Part shown: positions 36,317 to 46,693 of the stretch, one piece after another
How the letters are laid out: each line of letters starts with the position of its first letter
Position numbering within the stretch: the stretch's first letter is position 1
Origin: Paulownia fortunei
Taxonomy: Eukaryota; Streptophyta; Magnoliopsida; Lamiales; Paulowniaceae
DNA: 64,000 nucleotides
Direction of reading: 5' to 3'
Assembly (NCBI GenBank): GCA_019321725.1
Contig: CM033121.1
Location: 124,001 to 188,000 of the forward strand
Position numbers and translations under genes: made by a program
Notes under the pieces: generated by a model
Told to the model about the DNA's origin: nothing
What the model saw: the letters and a program-made list of their open reading frames with translations, nothing else
Databases searched by the model: none

Positions 36317-37345
36317 AGACCTGATCACGGGTCGGGTCCAAATCGGACCCGGCCCGTGGCTGACCCATGGACCCGTAACCGGCCCGTGGATTCACAGGCC
36401 GGTTACGGGTCCAAATTTTTTGGACCCGTGCATCGTCGGGTCAGCCCAGCGGTTCAATCCGAACTGGCCCGCCGGGCCCGACTTGGCAGTTTTTAATTGT
36501 TTTTAAATTTTTTTTTTTAATGAAAATAGTGTAAAAGTGTGTTATGTAGGTTTTAAACATGTGACCTCCAAACTATTAATAGAACACTCTAACCAATTGA
36601 GCTAATGGACCATATATTTATAATTTTAAATAAGTACATAAATAAGTCTTATGATTTGTTTTTTCATTTTTCCCCCCTCAAATTGCTTGTCTTGTTTCTG
36701 AAAATCAATATAATTGATATTGTATCCTTCTTTAAATTTAATTAATTAGTTTCAGCAAATTACAAATCAAGTCCTATATTTAAGCATTCTACATTTCATC
36801 TTAATAATAAGTAAAATTTTGAAAATTATCTAATAATGCTACTTTACAATTATCTTAATAATAAGTAAATTTGTAATTTTTTAAAAATATTTAATAATAT
36901 TACTTTACAATATCTACTATTTATTCTCCAACTTCTCATTTAATATTATTAAATTATTATAATGTTTAATCGATTTTATATGATAATATTAACTCCAAAA
37001 ATCAAAATTTAGTAAATTGTGTTTTATCAATACAGTGTAAATAGAAAAATTATTTTTTAGAAATTTCATAAATTAATTTAGTCATTTTTGTTTTGGATCA
37101 TATACTTAAATTTTAGTTTGTTTTTTTTTTAAATTTAAGTTACTTTTTTTTTCATTAAGTTCAAAAAATAACAATATTTTTTTGTAAATTTAAGTTCAAA
37201 AAAATTTAAAAAAATAAAATAAAATATAAGGGTCGGAACCGGAACCGAAACCAGCGGTTAATCGGAACCATAACCAGAACCGGAACCAGCGGTTCCAGAA
37301 CCTGAACCGTAACCGGCCTTGATAGTTAAGGTTAAGGGTCGGAAT
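36317..37345. mobile_element. Non-autonomous DNA element with GC-rich ends
   Basis: The left end (from about 36317) is GC-rich with repeated cgggtcc/ggcccgtgg/accggcccg motifs and a start like CCTGATCACGGGTCGGG. The right end (to about 37345) is full of ccggaacc/accagcggtt motifs and ends ccggccttgatagttaagg, whose complement TATCAAGGCCGGTT resembles the left end. The interior is AT-rich and non-coding, apart from the tRNA-derived piece. This pattern fits a hAT-like non-autonomous element. The exact boundaries and the target-site duplication are not certain. Confidence 0.5.
36539..36611 (-). pseudogene. tRNA-Ile(AAU)-derived sequence
   Basis: On the minus strand the sequence starts GGTCCATTAGCTCAATTGGT and continues TAGAGTG...TTAATAG...GGAGGTCACATGTTTAAAACC. 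It aligns with the plant tRNA-Ile(AAU) pattern: acceptor, D-arm TAGCTCAnnTGGTTAGAG, anticodon loop (TTAATAG for CTAATAA), AGGTC and T-arm. The anticodon stem and T-loop are mutated, so it is not functional. It is followed on the same strand by about 40 nt and an A-rich stretch. It could be a tRNA-derived SINE head or a captured tRNA pseudogene inside the surrounding element. Confidence 0.6.
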
Positions 37346-40060
37346 TTTCTTGAACCATGGTCAAGTCAACTTTGGTTCTTATTCAGAATTTGACTCTAGT
37401 GTTCATGCATGTAAAGAAACTAATAAATTAGGAAAAGTATCATATTTATGAAACAAGAAGACATCGCTATGATGAGTATTTAATTTAAATATTAATGCAT
37501 GATTTTATGTGTTAAGTGATTCCTTCGGTTCTTGTTTTCAGAACTTGACTCTAGTGCTCAAGCGTGTGAAAAAATCAATTTTCCTCCACATTGGCGCCAT
37601 ATGGGATGAGTTGGGTCCAACTTGGTAGAATTGGCCGGAAATAGCAAAATTCCCAAATTGTGAGTGTTTTTCCGACGAGATTTTTAAATTTTCTGTAAAA
37701 TTTATCTTCAATATGTGAATTTTAATAGTTACTGGACAACTATCATTTTAAATTTAATCATGATTATTTTTGCCACATCCTAAGTCATAAGACCAATTTT
37801 GTAATTTTTCCTAAAACTTTTAATTTTATAATTCTTTTAGATGGTGCATGATCTGATAGAAATCAAATTTAAGTAAGGATTATGGAAGTTGATTGTGATC
37901 ATGTACTTCAAACAGGGCAGATCACCGAAATTCAACCAATTAATATGAGTGATTTCACTATTCCAGTTGAAATAATTATGAACTTTTAATCCTCACTTTG
38001 AGATCTTCCGAATTATCTATTTACGGGTACCAAAATGAGTCATATTCCGTTACCCACCACTAGCCAGATACCAAGGTGGATTTTAAGAATTTAAAATTAG
38101 AATGAACCAAATTTGGTTGAGTTAAGTTGACATTACAATAGTCGGATTAGAAGCAGCTTTCTTGATATTTGAAAAATGAGTTAAATTATCTAATTCCACC
38201 TTCGGGTGGTTGAGGAAGAAAAATGCATGAAAGAAAAAAGGAAAATTTTTCTTTTGTAAAAAAGTTAAGAAGAAAAATGAGTTATTTGATTTTTTTCAAA
38301 ATAATTATTGTGCAATATTTTAAATAGTTTTAATGTAATTAAGTAGTTCTCATATTTGAAAAAACAAAATAAACGAATGTATAAGTCATTGAATTGCCTC
38401 TCATAAATATTTGTTCACAAATATTAATTTCACATTTTTATTCAAAACCCGATAGAGAAAGTGTTTGCTAAAATTTAAAGTTCAAAGGCAATCACCTAAA
38501 TCATTTCTATATGCAAATATATATACACTAGTGTATGTATATGTATATATATATATATGTGTGTGTGTATTTTAGATTATTTAATTTCAATAAGTCCTGA
38601 CATTTTCCTCCTGCATCAGTTGTGTCTTCACCTCACCTTTTTGGGCAGTCCATTCCTCAACTTGCACTTATGAGACAGGAGATATTTGAAGTAAAGCCCT
38701 TAGCTTGAATTTATGTTCCTGAATATCTTATCATTTATTCTTAGTATATCTTGGTTTATGTAGGAAACTGAAGATGAGGCAGCCATATTTCATATTTACA
38801 GATAATATTAGAAAACATCTTCCTCCATCCCTATGGCTGCTTGCTGCACAGTGCACATGGTAAGTAGCATGAAAAGGTTCAATCCATTGTCATTTTATGG
38901 CTTCTGTTGTCTGTCCTAACCACTTGTTATTTATGGCTAGGATGCTTCATATCTCCAGATATTAATGCCCTAGTAAGCAAGCTTCATGTTAATTGATTTT
39001 ATATATGTTTTGTCATGGACAAGGTTAATTAATTTATCACACACTCGAATTAATTAACCTGCAGCTTTCATTGCCAATATGCATTTCTCAGTAGTTATTT
39101 TCCACCACACAGAATATTGGTTATACATTCAGTATCAAACGTTTTTTTTTTTTTTTTTTTTCAGTCCTATATATATGTATACATATATATTGCTATATTA
39201 TCAAAATATATATAAAGGGTCATTTTGTTAAAGGATGCAAATTGATCAAATGTTGCTTATATCTACTGAATAACGTGTCTAAGTAAAAGATACACTTTGC
39301 TTAAGTTACTCCTACAAACAATTGGTCAATTAGTTGTACTTAAGTGTAGCAGCATTAATTCTTCGTTATTGAAATGGCCGTCAAAAGCAAGTTTAGCCTT
39401 TTTATCTCCAACATACTGACCTACTGATCTTTATCTCAAGTCTGTGATGTTTCAAGGATATTATGACAAGGCATCTCTCTTTTTTTTTGGTTTCTTTGTT
39501 TGTTTGTGGTTGGCTCCAAGTTAGGTCTAATCTTAATTAAAGTGGATTCTAGACCAACCAGATGGAACAATTATACCAGAGTGGAATTGAGGGAAAAGTC
39601 AAATGCATTAATTCCTACTTACCCTTTTGTGTATTTATCTAACATTAAGAACAAGAATATATATTCTCAACAAAATACAGTATCGGGCTGTTTTAATTTG
39701 TATCATGTTTGTCATCAACCTGTACAATCATTCTTTTTTTTTTTAAAAAAAAAAGGGGGCACCCTCAGGATATATATTATTCAGGTATAAAAGAAAGCAT
39801 ACTCCAATCAATTAAGGGTCAACTTGTTTTGTGAATGTTTAAATACCTAAACCCCATTAGTCAAACTTTCACATTAGACCATTCAAGCTGGCTTCTGCCT
39901 TCCAAATTCTTCTAAAACTGCCTAACCAAGATTTCCTTATTGAATTCTCCAAAGAATAATCATCAAGAATATTCACCACTGATTTGCAAGTTCTAATGGA
40001 GAAATTAATGCAAAACCTATTCTTCAAAAAATGGAGCAATCAATTAATGTATTGTGATCA
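37346..40060. other. Gene-free interval upstream of the first RLK gene
   Basis: Mostly AT-rich. The segment 37440-37560 is similar to 36190-36320 (see findings). A possible small plus-strand exon lies at 38620-38707. Microsatellite-like TA/TG sequence occurs near 38515-38570, poly-T near 39141-39162 and a T/A tract near 39735-39755. The frame at 39500-39790 has no recognisable features. Confidence 0.45.
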
Positions 40061-40067
40061 GTCAACA

Positions 40068-40076
40068 TATATAAAA
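40068..40076 (+). promoter_or_regulatory. TATA box of the LRR receptor-like kinase gene
   Basis: TATATAAAA, about 190 bp upstream of the ATG at 40267. The spacing allows a 5' UTR of about 160 nt. Confidence 0.6.
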
Positions 40077-40266
40077 CTGTTAAACCAACACAACAGCCGT
40101 CAATTTCATGCAACCTTGAGTTGAGTCCACGCGGGAGAACCAAGAAAACAAAAAAAGATATGACCACTGTGTGTCACTATATAACCAAGAAACAAGCCAA
40201 TTCTAATGAATTTTCCCGGCAGTACCAAAAACCCAATGCTTCCAGTTTGCACACTAACATCCACAA

Positions 40267-42534
40267 ATGGTTTCCTACTATCTCCACCTCCTGCTGATCC
40301 TCGCCTTTCCTTTCCTTCCTCCCATATTCTCCGACCTTGCTGCTGACCGCTTCGTCCTCCTCCGTCTACAAGCCGCCGTCCGAGGCCGCACTCTCCTATG
40401 GAACACCACCAGTGCCACCCCATGTTCATGGGAAGGCGTGAAATGTGACAACATGACTAACCGCGTAATCGCCCTACGCCTTCCGGGTGATGGTCTTACG
40501 GGGCAGCTGCCGCTGAATTCCATCGGAAACCTGACTGAACTGAGAGCCCTCAGCCTCCGAGACAACTCTCTTTCGGGCCCTATCCCTTATGACTTGGCCT
40601 CATGCACCCAGCTACAGGACCTTCACTTGCAAGGAAACAGCTTTTCTGGTGAAATTCCAACTTTGAGAAATCTTTTACGTGTGAATTTGGCTGGAAACAA
40701 CTTCTCAGGGGTTTTATCATCCGGGTTTAACAGCCTGACTAAGTTGAGAACCTTGTACTTGGAAAACAATCAATTGACAGGGCCACTTTCTGATTTGAAT
40801 AGCCTCACTGATCTTAGACAGTTCAACGTTTCGTTTAATGAATTGACGGGTTCAATTCCGTCAAGCTTAAGTAGTCATTCTTCTCAGTCTTTTCTAGGAA
40901 CCTCTCTCTGTGGGGCACCTCTTGTTTCTTGTTCCAGTAATGATGGAGATAAGCTTTCAGGTGGAGCAATAGCTGGAATTGCAGTAGGATCAGTCTTTGT
41001 TTTAATTTTAATTCTCGCAGTTATAGTCATTTCATGGAGAAAATATATAATTGAAAAAATCCCTCCTCAGACTGAGAGGTCACCATTGCCGTCTTCTCCA
41101 GTCAAGCCACCGGAGCAAGAAAGTTGGAATCCTAAGCCTATTGTAGTGATAGAAGAAGACAACCGGTCAAATAATAGTTTTTCTAGCGAAATATGTGCAA
41201 AAGAGAGATTGGGAAAGGCAATTAAGAACAGTAGGAATGATGGATTGGTGTTTTTTGGGGAAGCTGAAGTGTTCAGCTTACAAGAGCTGTTGAGGTCCTC
41301 AGCTCAGGTGATGGGGAAGGGGACAGTTGGATCAACATACAAGGCATATTTGGACAGTGGGTTTGAAGTAGTTGTGAAAAGGTTGAAAAATGTTTGTCTT
41401 TCTGAGAAAGAATTTGAGGGTAAAATTGAAGAGTTGGGATCATTGGTTCATGAGAATTTGGAGCCTCTTAGAGGATATTTTTACGGTAGAGATGAGAAGC
41501 TTCTCATCTATGAGCCCTTGCCCAAAGGAAGCTTGTCTGCACTTCTGCATGGTGAGCCTTTTCTGTATCTTTTTCTCTGAACTTTGCTTTTGCCTTTTCA
41601 TCCCCCCTGTTACAATATTATGTGCTTGTTATTATTATGTGAATTGTAGCTGTATTTATTGTATTGTGTTGTCTGAGGGGTTATTAGAGTTTTCAGGTTC
41701 TAGCTAAATGTCTAGGAAATGCATTTTCCTCCCAAATTTTTCCATGTTTCTATCTGTTCTGTTTTCTTCCAAAATGTCCAAACTTTTGGTGAGTTTGCAA
41801 ACCTGCCATCTTTGAGCTTTAAATGACAACATCACAGACATTTCCAATTACAGGATCTTTAGATTCAAATTACAGACATGTGGGCAGGTCAATTGTATTT
41901 AGTACTAAGCTAGATAGTAAAACTATAAGTCAGTGCATTGTTGCGTTATCTGATTCTGTTTCTGAACTTTGATCTCATAAACTATGATCAACAGGAAACA
42001 ACAAGCCACTACTCTCATGGGAAATCAGGGTTAAAATTGCTCTTGGGGCTGTCCGTGGTATCGAGTACCTCCACTCCATTAGCCCTGGCACCACACATGG
42101 CAACATCAAGTCATCGAACGTTTTCCTCACAGATTACTACGAGGCACGTGTATCCGAGTTTGGCCTAACGCAACTTGTTTCCTCCATGTCCAATTTGAGT
42201 GGCTACCGAGCGCCTGAAGTCACCGATTCACGCAAGATTTCCCAGCAGGCTGATGTCTACAGCTTCGGAGTCCTGCTTTTGGAACAACTCACTGGAAAGG
42301 CACCTGACAATGTTTTGACGGAGGAAGGGATTGAACTTCCTAATTGGGTGCAATCAGTTGTTCAAGAAAAGTGGACAATTGAAGTGTTTGAAAAGGGGAC
42401 AATTGAAGTACGAAAACCTTGAGGAAAAAATGGTGGAGCTCTTGCATCTCGCGATTTCATGCACTGCTCTGCATCCTGAGAGGAGACCGTCCATGGTAGA
42501 GGTTATGCCACGCATCAAGGAAATTTGTGGTTGA
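40267..42534 (+). CDS. LRR receptor-like (pseudo)kinase, RLK902/RKL1 type, frameshifted at the C-terminus
   Basis: Two exons: 40267-41551 and from 41995, GT-AG, phase 1. In order: signal peptide (1-22), LRR N-terminal cap with the Cys pair C53/C60, about five LRRs (to ~200), a C215/C222 pair, a membrane helix (about 233-256), a Pro/Ser juxtamembrane region and a kinase domain. The glycine loop (GKGTVGSTYKA) and the ATP Lys K371 (VVVKRL) are present, but HRD is HGN (463-465) and DFG is EFG (S-E-F-G-L, 482-486), so it is predicted catalytically weak or dead, as in the RLK902/RKL1/At3g02880 group. The frame stops at 42422 after 570 residues. The usual ending (KYENLEEKMVELLHLAISC...RPSMVEVMPRIKEICG) continues in another frame to 42534, so one net base was inserted near 42390-42410. 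The protein would lack the last ~40 residues of the kinase domain. It is related to the gene at 46694-48982. Confidence 0.88.
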
Positions 42535-44010
42535 AGAAATTAAATTGATTGGAACCATTATCAATGCTAATATACGATGAACAATGGCTATTGTTCTTCA
42601 TCATATTCTTACCTCAAGTAAAATGATCCAGGGAGAGCATCTTTTATAATTTTTTTGTCATTTACTTTCATTTTGAAGGTTGATTATATCGTACATTGTC
42701 AATATAATTAATTAGTTTCCTATTTGCGGCCTGGTCAAGAACTTCCTCAGTGGTTAACATGTATGTCTAAACCATGTAATATGACGTTGATGGTTGTGTT
42801 AACACTCTCTGGAAAATCTCTTTTTTTTTTTTTTTTTTCAAAACATGCACCTTATTTGATATTGGTCTCATTAATTATAGGGTTTAGTCTCCTAATTTAT
42901 AAATTTTCTCACGTTTTGTCCATTTGTCGTCCTCTATTAAACATTTGACGGCAAATCTCACGCGGCACTCAGTGGTCGTTATTTGCCATTGGAGAGGAAA
43001 AATCTCATTTTTCATCGCATTATGTTTGATTTTGGTTCCACTGATCACGATTTTTTTTAAAATAGTGTCCAATAACTAATTAAATTAATTATTTATTGCA
43101 CTCTTATAAAATAATATTATTCAATTTAGTATTTAAAAAATATGTATTTTTTCATCTTTATGTGTTTTTTATTTACTTGAGCTAAAGTGTTTAAATCTTA
43201 CATAACAATGTGACATAGTTGTGAATAAAGATGACAATGATGATTTTGGTTTTAAATTAGTTTTAAGTAATGAATTGACTACGTATCAAATTAAATCGAA
43301 AAATTTAATTTGATATTCGATTTTAATTTTATGAAAATTGGGTATTTGATTTGATTTCAAATTTTGATTTTGATTTTGATTTATCGAACCGTGCTAATAC
43401 CGAAATATTATTTTTATTTATTTTTATATTTGATTTTTATGTATATATATTATATCTATAATTTATTTTTACACTATTTTTTTACTTACCAAAAATAAAA
43501 AATAAAAACTAAAAAATATTATCATGGTTTTAATATTCAAATTTTTAAATAATTTTATTTTAAGAAATAGGTTGCCGAAATACCAAACTGTAAACAAAAA
43601 AATGGTAATAATCTGAATTGATTAATTCGGTTCAATATTTAATGTACCAAAATTCAGTTCGATTTGATTTGTAATATTGAATGATCACCCCTATGCATGT
43701 GATACCAATTATAGATGCTTGTTAGAGAACAAGTCAAAAAATAATATTATCAAAATATTCTTAAATAAGAAATAACCAGTGAATAGAAAATTAGCCTTTA
43801 TAATTGAGGTATCATGATAACATCATGCATAGTTGATTATACTTTGGTTTATACTCTGATTCCTTAAGAATCACGAGAGCTTAATATTGGGTGCAATTTG
43901 TTTATATATGGATGTTTGTGAGTGTCAATAAAAAATCTATCACTCATCTAGATACATGCATCTCGTATATTCTTTACGCCACTTGAACTAGGTGTCCTTG
44001 AACGCAGTAA
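42535..44010. other. Gene-free interval with a possible MITE
   Basis: RLK 3' UTR, a poly-T tract near 42822-42838 and AT-rich sequence. From about 43225 to 43695 the sequence starts with gatgacaatgatgattttgg and ends ttgaatgatcacccctatgc; the complement of the end, TAGGGGTGATCATTCAA, is typical of hAT-type termini, and the interior carries ttcgatttgattt-like motifs. It may be a non-autonomous hAT element. No gene is supported. Confidence 0.35.
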
Positions 44011-44540
44011 GATTATGAACTGTGAAGAGCTCAATAATTATGAGCTAAAAAGAGTTCATTGATTATGAGTTGAGTTGAGTTCATTGATTATATTATGAAG
44101 AGCTCATTGACTATGAGTTGAGAATAGTTCATTGATTACAAGCTATGAAGATATCGTTGATTATGAACTAAGGAGAGTTCAATGATTATGAGTTGCAACG
44201 AGCTTATTGATTATGAACTGAGTACAGTTCATTAATTATGAATTGTGAATAACTCATTAATTATAAGCTAACAAGATTAGTTGAGAATAACTCATTAATA
44301 AGTTCATTGACTATGAGTTGAGAAAGATCTAATTAATTATGAGCTAGACATAGCTCATTGATTGTGAGTCGTGATAAGGTAATTGGTTATGAGTTGAAAA
44401 TAGGTCATTGATTATGAGCTAAGAATAACATTGATTATGAGTTCTGAAGACCTCATTGATAATGAGATGTGAAGAGTTCATCGATTATGAGTTGATATGA
44501 GCTCGTTTAGGCTATAAGAGCTCATTGATTATGAGTATAG
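44011..44540. repeat. Irregular minisatellite, unit about 20-27 bp
   Basis: About twenty diverged copies of a unit like GTTCATTGATTATGAGTTGA follow each other, with changes such as gagctcattgactatgag and gttcattaattatgaa, and spacers of variable length. It lies between the two RLK genes. There is no coding potential. It is not a CRISPR array, because the repeats are inexact and have no unique spacers. Confidence 0.85.
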
Positions 44541-45893
44541 ACTTGATGAGCCCATTCGAATGGATATGAGCTTAACTTTTACTTTAATCTAACTACTTTA
44601 GCTGAGTTAGAGTGGGGAACTAGATAACGTGGCATAAATTAAACTTGATCATTGCACTTTTTGGAAGAATTGACCTCATACAAATCCTACCTAATGTGTT
44701 ATAAACAAAACCTGAATATTTAGATAGGTTTGAGCTGAACTAGTAGATCCATCTTATTTGAGTTGACCTGAATTGATCCATGAGCTCAACTTAGACTTAG
44801 TAGAAATAAAGTCGTACTCTATTTATTTTAAATTTTGATAGAATTTGTGATTTATATATAATTTTTGGATAAGAATTATTTAGGTAATAGTGTCATTTTT
44901 AATATCAATTATCTTCCTACTTACGTATTATATATTTTTTCGATTATCCTTTCCAATCTCATACTGACTTAAATATTCAAGAATTTTCGATGAACAATCC
45001 AACACCCCTTATTTTGCAATACAAGTTTTTGGACGAGGATTCAAGATGATTAAGGCGCCCGGTGATTGAATTAGTGGTTCTTAATTTGTGCTATTTTCCG
45101 TAGCAAATCAGTTTTCTTCCTGTCAACTGAGTTTGGTTTTGAAATTATTGCCCAACAAATCACATTTCAGCACACTACACACTTGGCATATTATCATCAT
45201 CACCTTTTAGTCTCCACCTTCACATAGCAAGTTCCAGTTTTCTTCTTCAAAACTATCACATCTTTGCATTTTAACAGACACAACCTACAACTTTCTTTAC
45301 CACACGAGCGGGAATTAGAAACTAAAAGAAAAGAAAGAAGAAAAAAAACTGAAAAAGATAAGAGTAGAAACAGAGGCAAGGACAGGTATGCAGCCCAACG
45401 ATGGACGGCGCAGTTCTCCTTTCTTCGTTCAAAATTCTTCAGATTAATCACTCTCCACCTCTATGATTGAAACTGAGGATTTCTTGGCTGATATCGAGGA
45501 TTAAATTGTTGAATTTCGTTGGCTTTAGGCTGCGCTTTGGGTAAAAAATGAGGTATTTGCTTTTCCTCAATGAAGCAATTTTATTGTAATTATATGTTAT
45601 TTTAAGTGTGTGTTTGTCACATCATATTGGTTTTAAATTGTAGAGAAGTAATTTCAATTATATTTTAAATGATATTTTATTTTTTATTTTAATATTATCA
45701 ATACACGAAATGATATCATTATTACACACGTAGCGTGTATTTGTGATATTAAAATAAGAGATGAAACAACGATTTGAAATAAAGAATCCAATTTGTTGTC
45801 CATGCTTTTAGACTGTGTAATTTTGGTGTGGGCTCTGATCCTGTGGATGAAAATCACCTAATTGCTTGATTGCTTGATTGTTTGACGGGTCTG
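44541..45893. other. Gene-free interval
   Basis: No gene is supported. The frames at 45200-45470 are A/G-rich sense/antisense overlaps without any known domain. Confidence 0.5.
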
Positions 45894-46121
45894 GCATTAA
45901 TCTTGGGCTCAGCCCAACATGCCAATCAATTGACCATGATAAAATATATCAAGCCCAAACACTAAAAGAAAACGGGGCCTTACGAAATTTCCCACAAAGT
46001 CTACTGTGCATTAATCTTGGGCTCAGCCCAACATGCCAATCATTTTACCATGATGTAATATGTCAAGCCCAATCACTAAAACAAAACGGGGCTTTACGAA
46101 ATTGCCCACAAAGTCAACTGT
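45894..46121. repeat. Tandem duplication of a 114-bp unit
   Basis: Two adjacent copies (45894-46007 and 46008-46121) differ by only a few bases. Each begins gcattaatcttgggctcagc and contains the near-palindrome TTGGGCTCAGCCCAA. The unit is 38 codons long, so the plus frame stays open across both copies. That open frame is probably an accident of the repeat. Confidence 0.93.
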
Positions 46122-46693
46122 GCTTGTCTTTATCAACGTAATTGCTAAAGTATTTTCATTACGAAAGAACAAGTCTAGGTCTACGTTTTTGGTGTCCCTC
46201 TGTAAGTGTTCTAATAAAATGATTGACTTAGGAGAATATCGTAGCCAATTGGGATAGCATTGCGAAGAAAATCTATCTTTGCAGTATTTTAAGCTTCTTA
46301 GAGAACATTGGTAAGTTGTGGAAAAATTCCTGCAACCGTGTTTTCTTTTGAACGATTCTTGCTATGACTAATAAAAAGGAATGTTTCAATAATATTAACT
46401 AATTAAAGAATGGTTCCAATCTGAAAAATAGAGAAGATGAGCTGTCATTACCTGCAGTATCCTGTCACCTAGCCACACACAAACGGGTTTGATTAACAAA
46501 GGTAGTAGAATACAACAGAAAAGTCAACCAAGATGTTTGCCTGGAAATCATTACATTTTAACTTGTAATACTTATTTGGGCATACAGTTGACCTTTCATT
46601 TCTTGTTTTTGAAGAGTTTTTCAAAGTGTGCAACTTTTGTAAGGCTTGCAAGTTGGAGAAACAGAAAGATAGAGCCCATTTCAACAGCACAAA
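46122..46693. other. Interval before the second RLK gene
   Basis: No LRR or transmembrane coding sequence was found here in any frame, although this is where the ectodomain of the neighbouring kinase would be expected. Confidence 0.5.

Noticed and set aside
40106..40565. Minus-strand ORFs of 107 and 95 aa, Arg/Gly-rich
   Set aside because: Antisense shadows of the GC-rich LRR exon on the plus strand.
44011..44540. CRISPR-like repeat array
   Set aside because: Repeats are inexact and unevenly spaced with no unique spacers, and the DNA is a plant nuclear sequence.
45200..45470. Overlapping ORFs on both strands
   Set aside because: A/G-rich sequence gives open frames on both strands with no recognisable domain.
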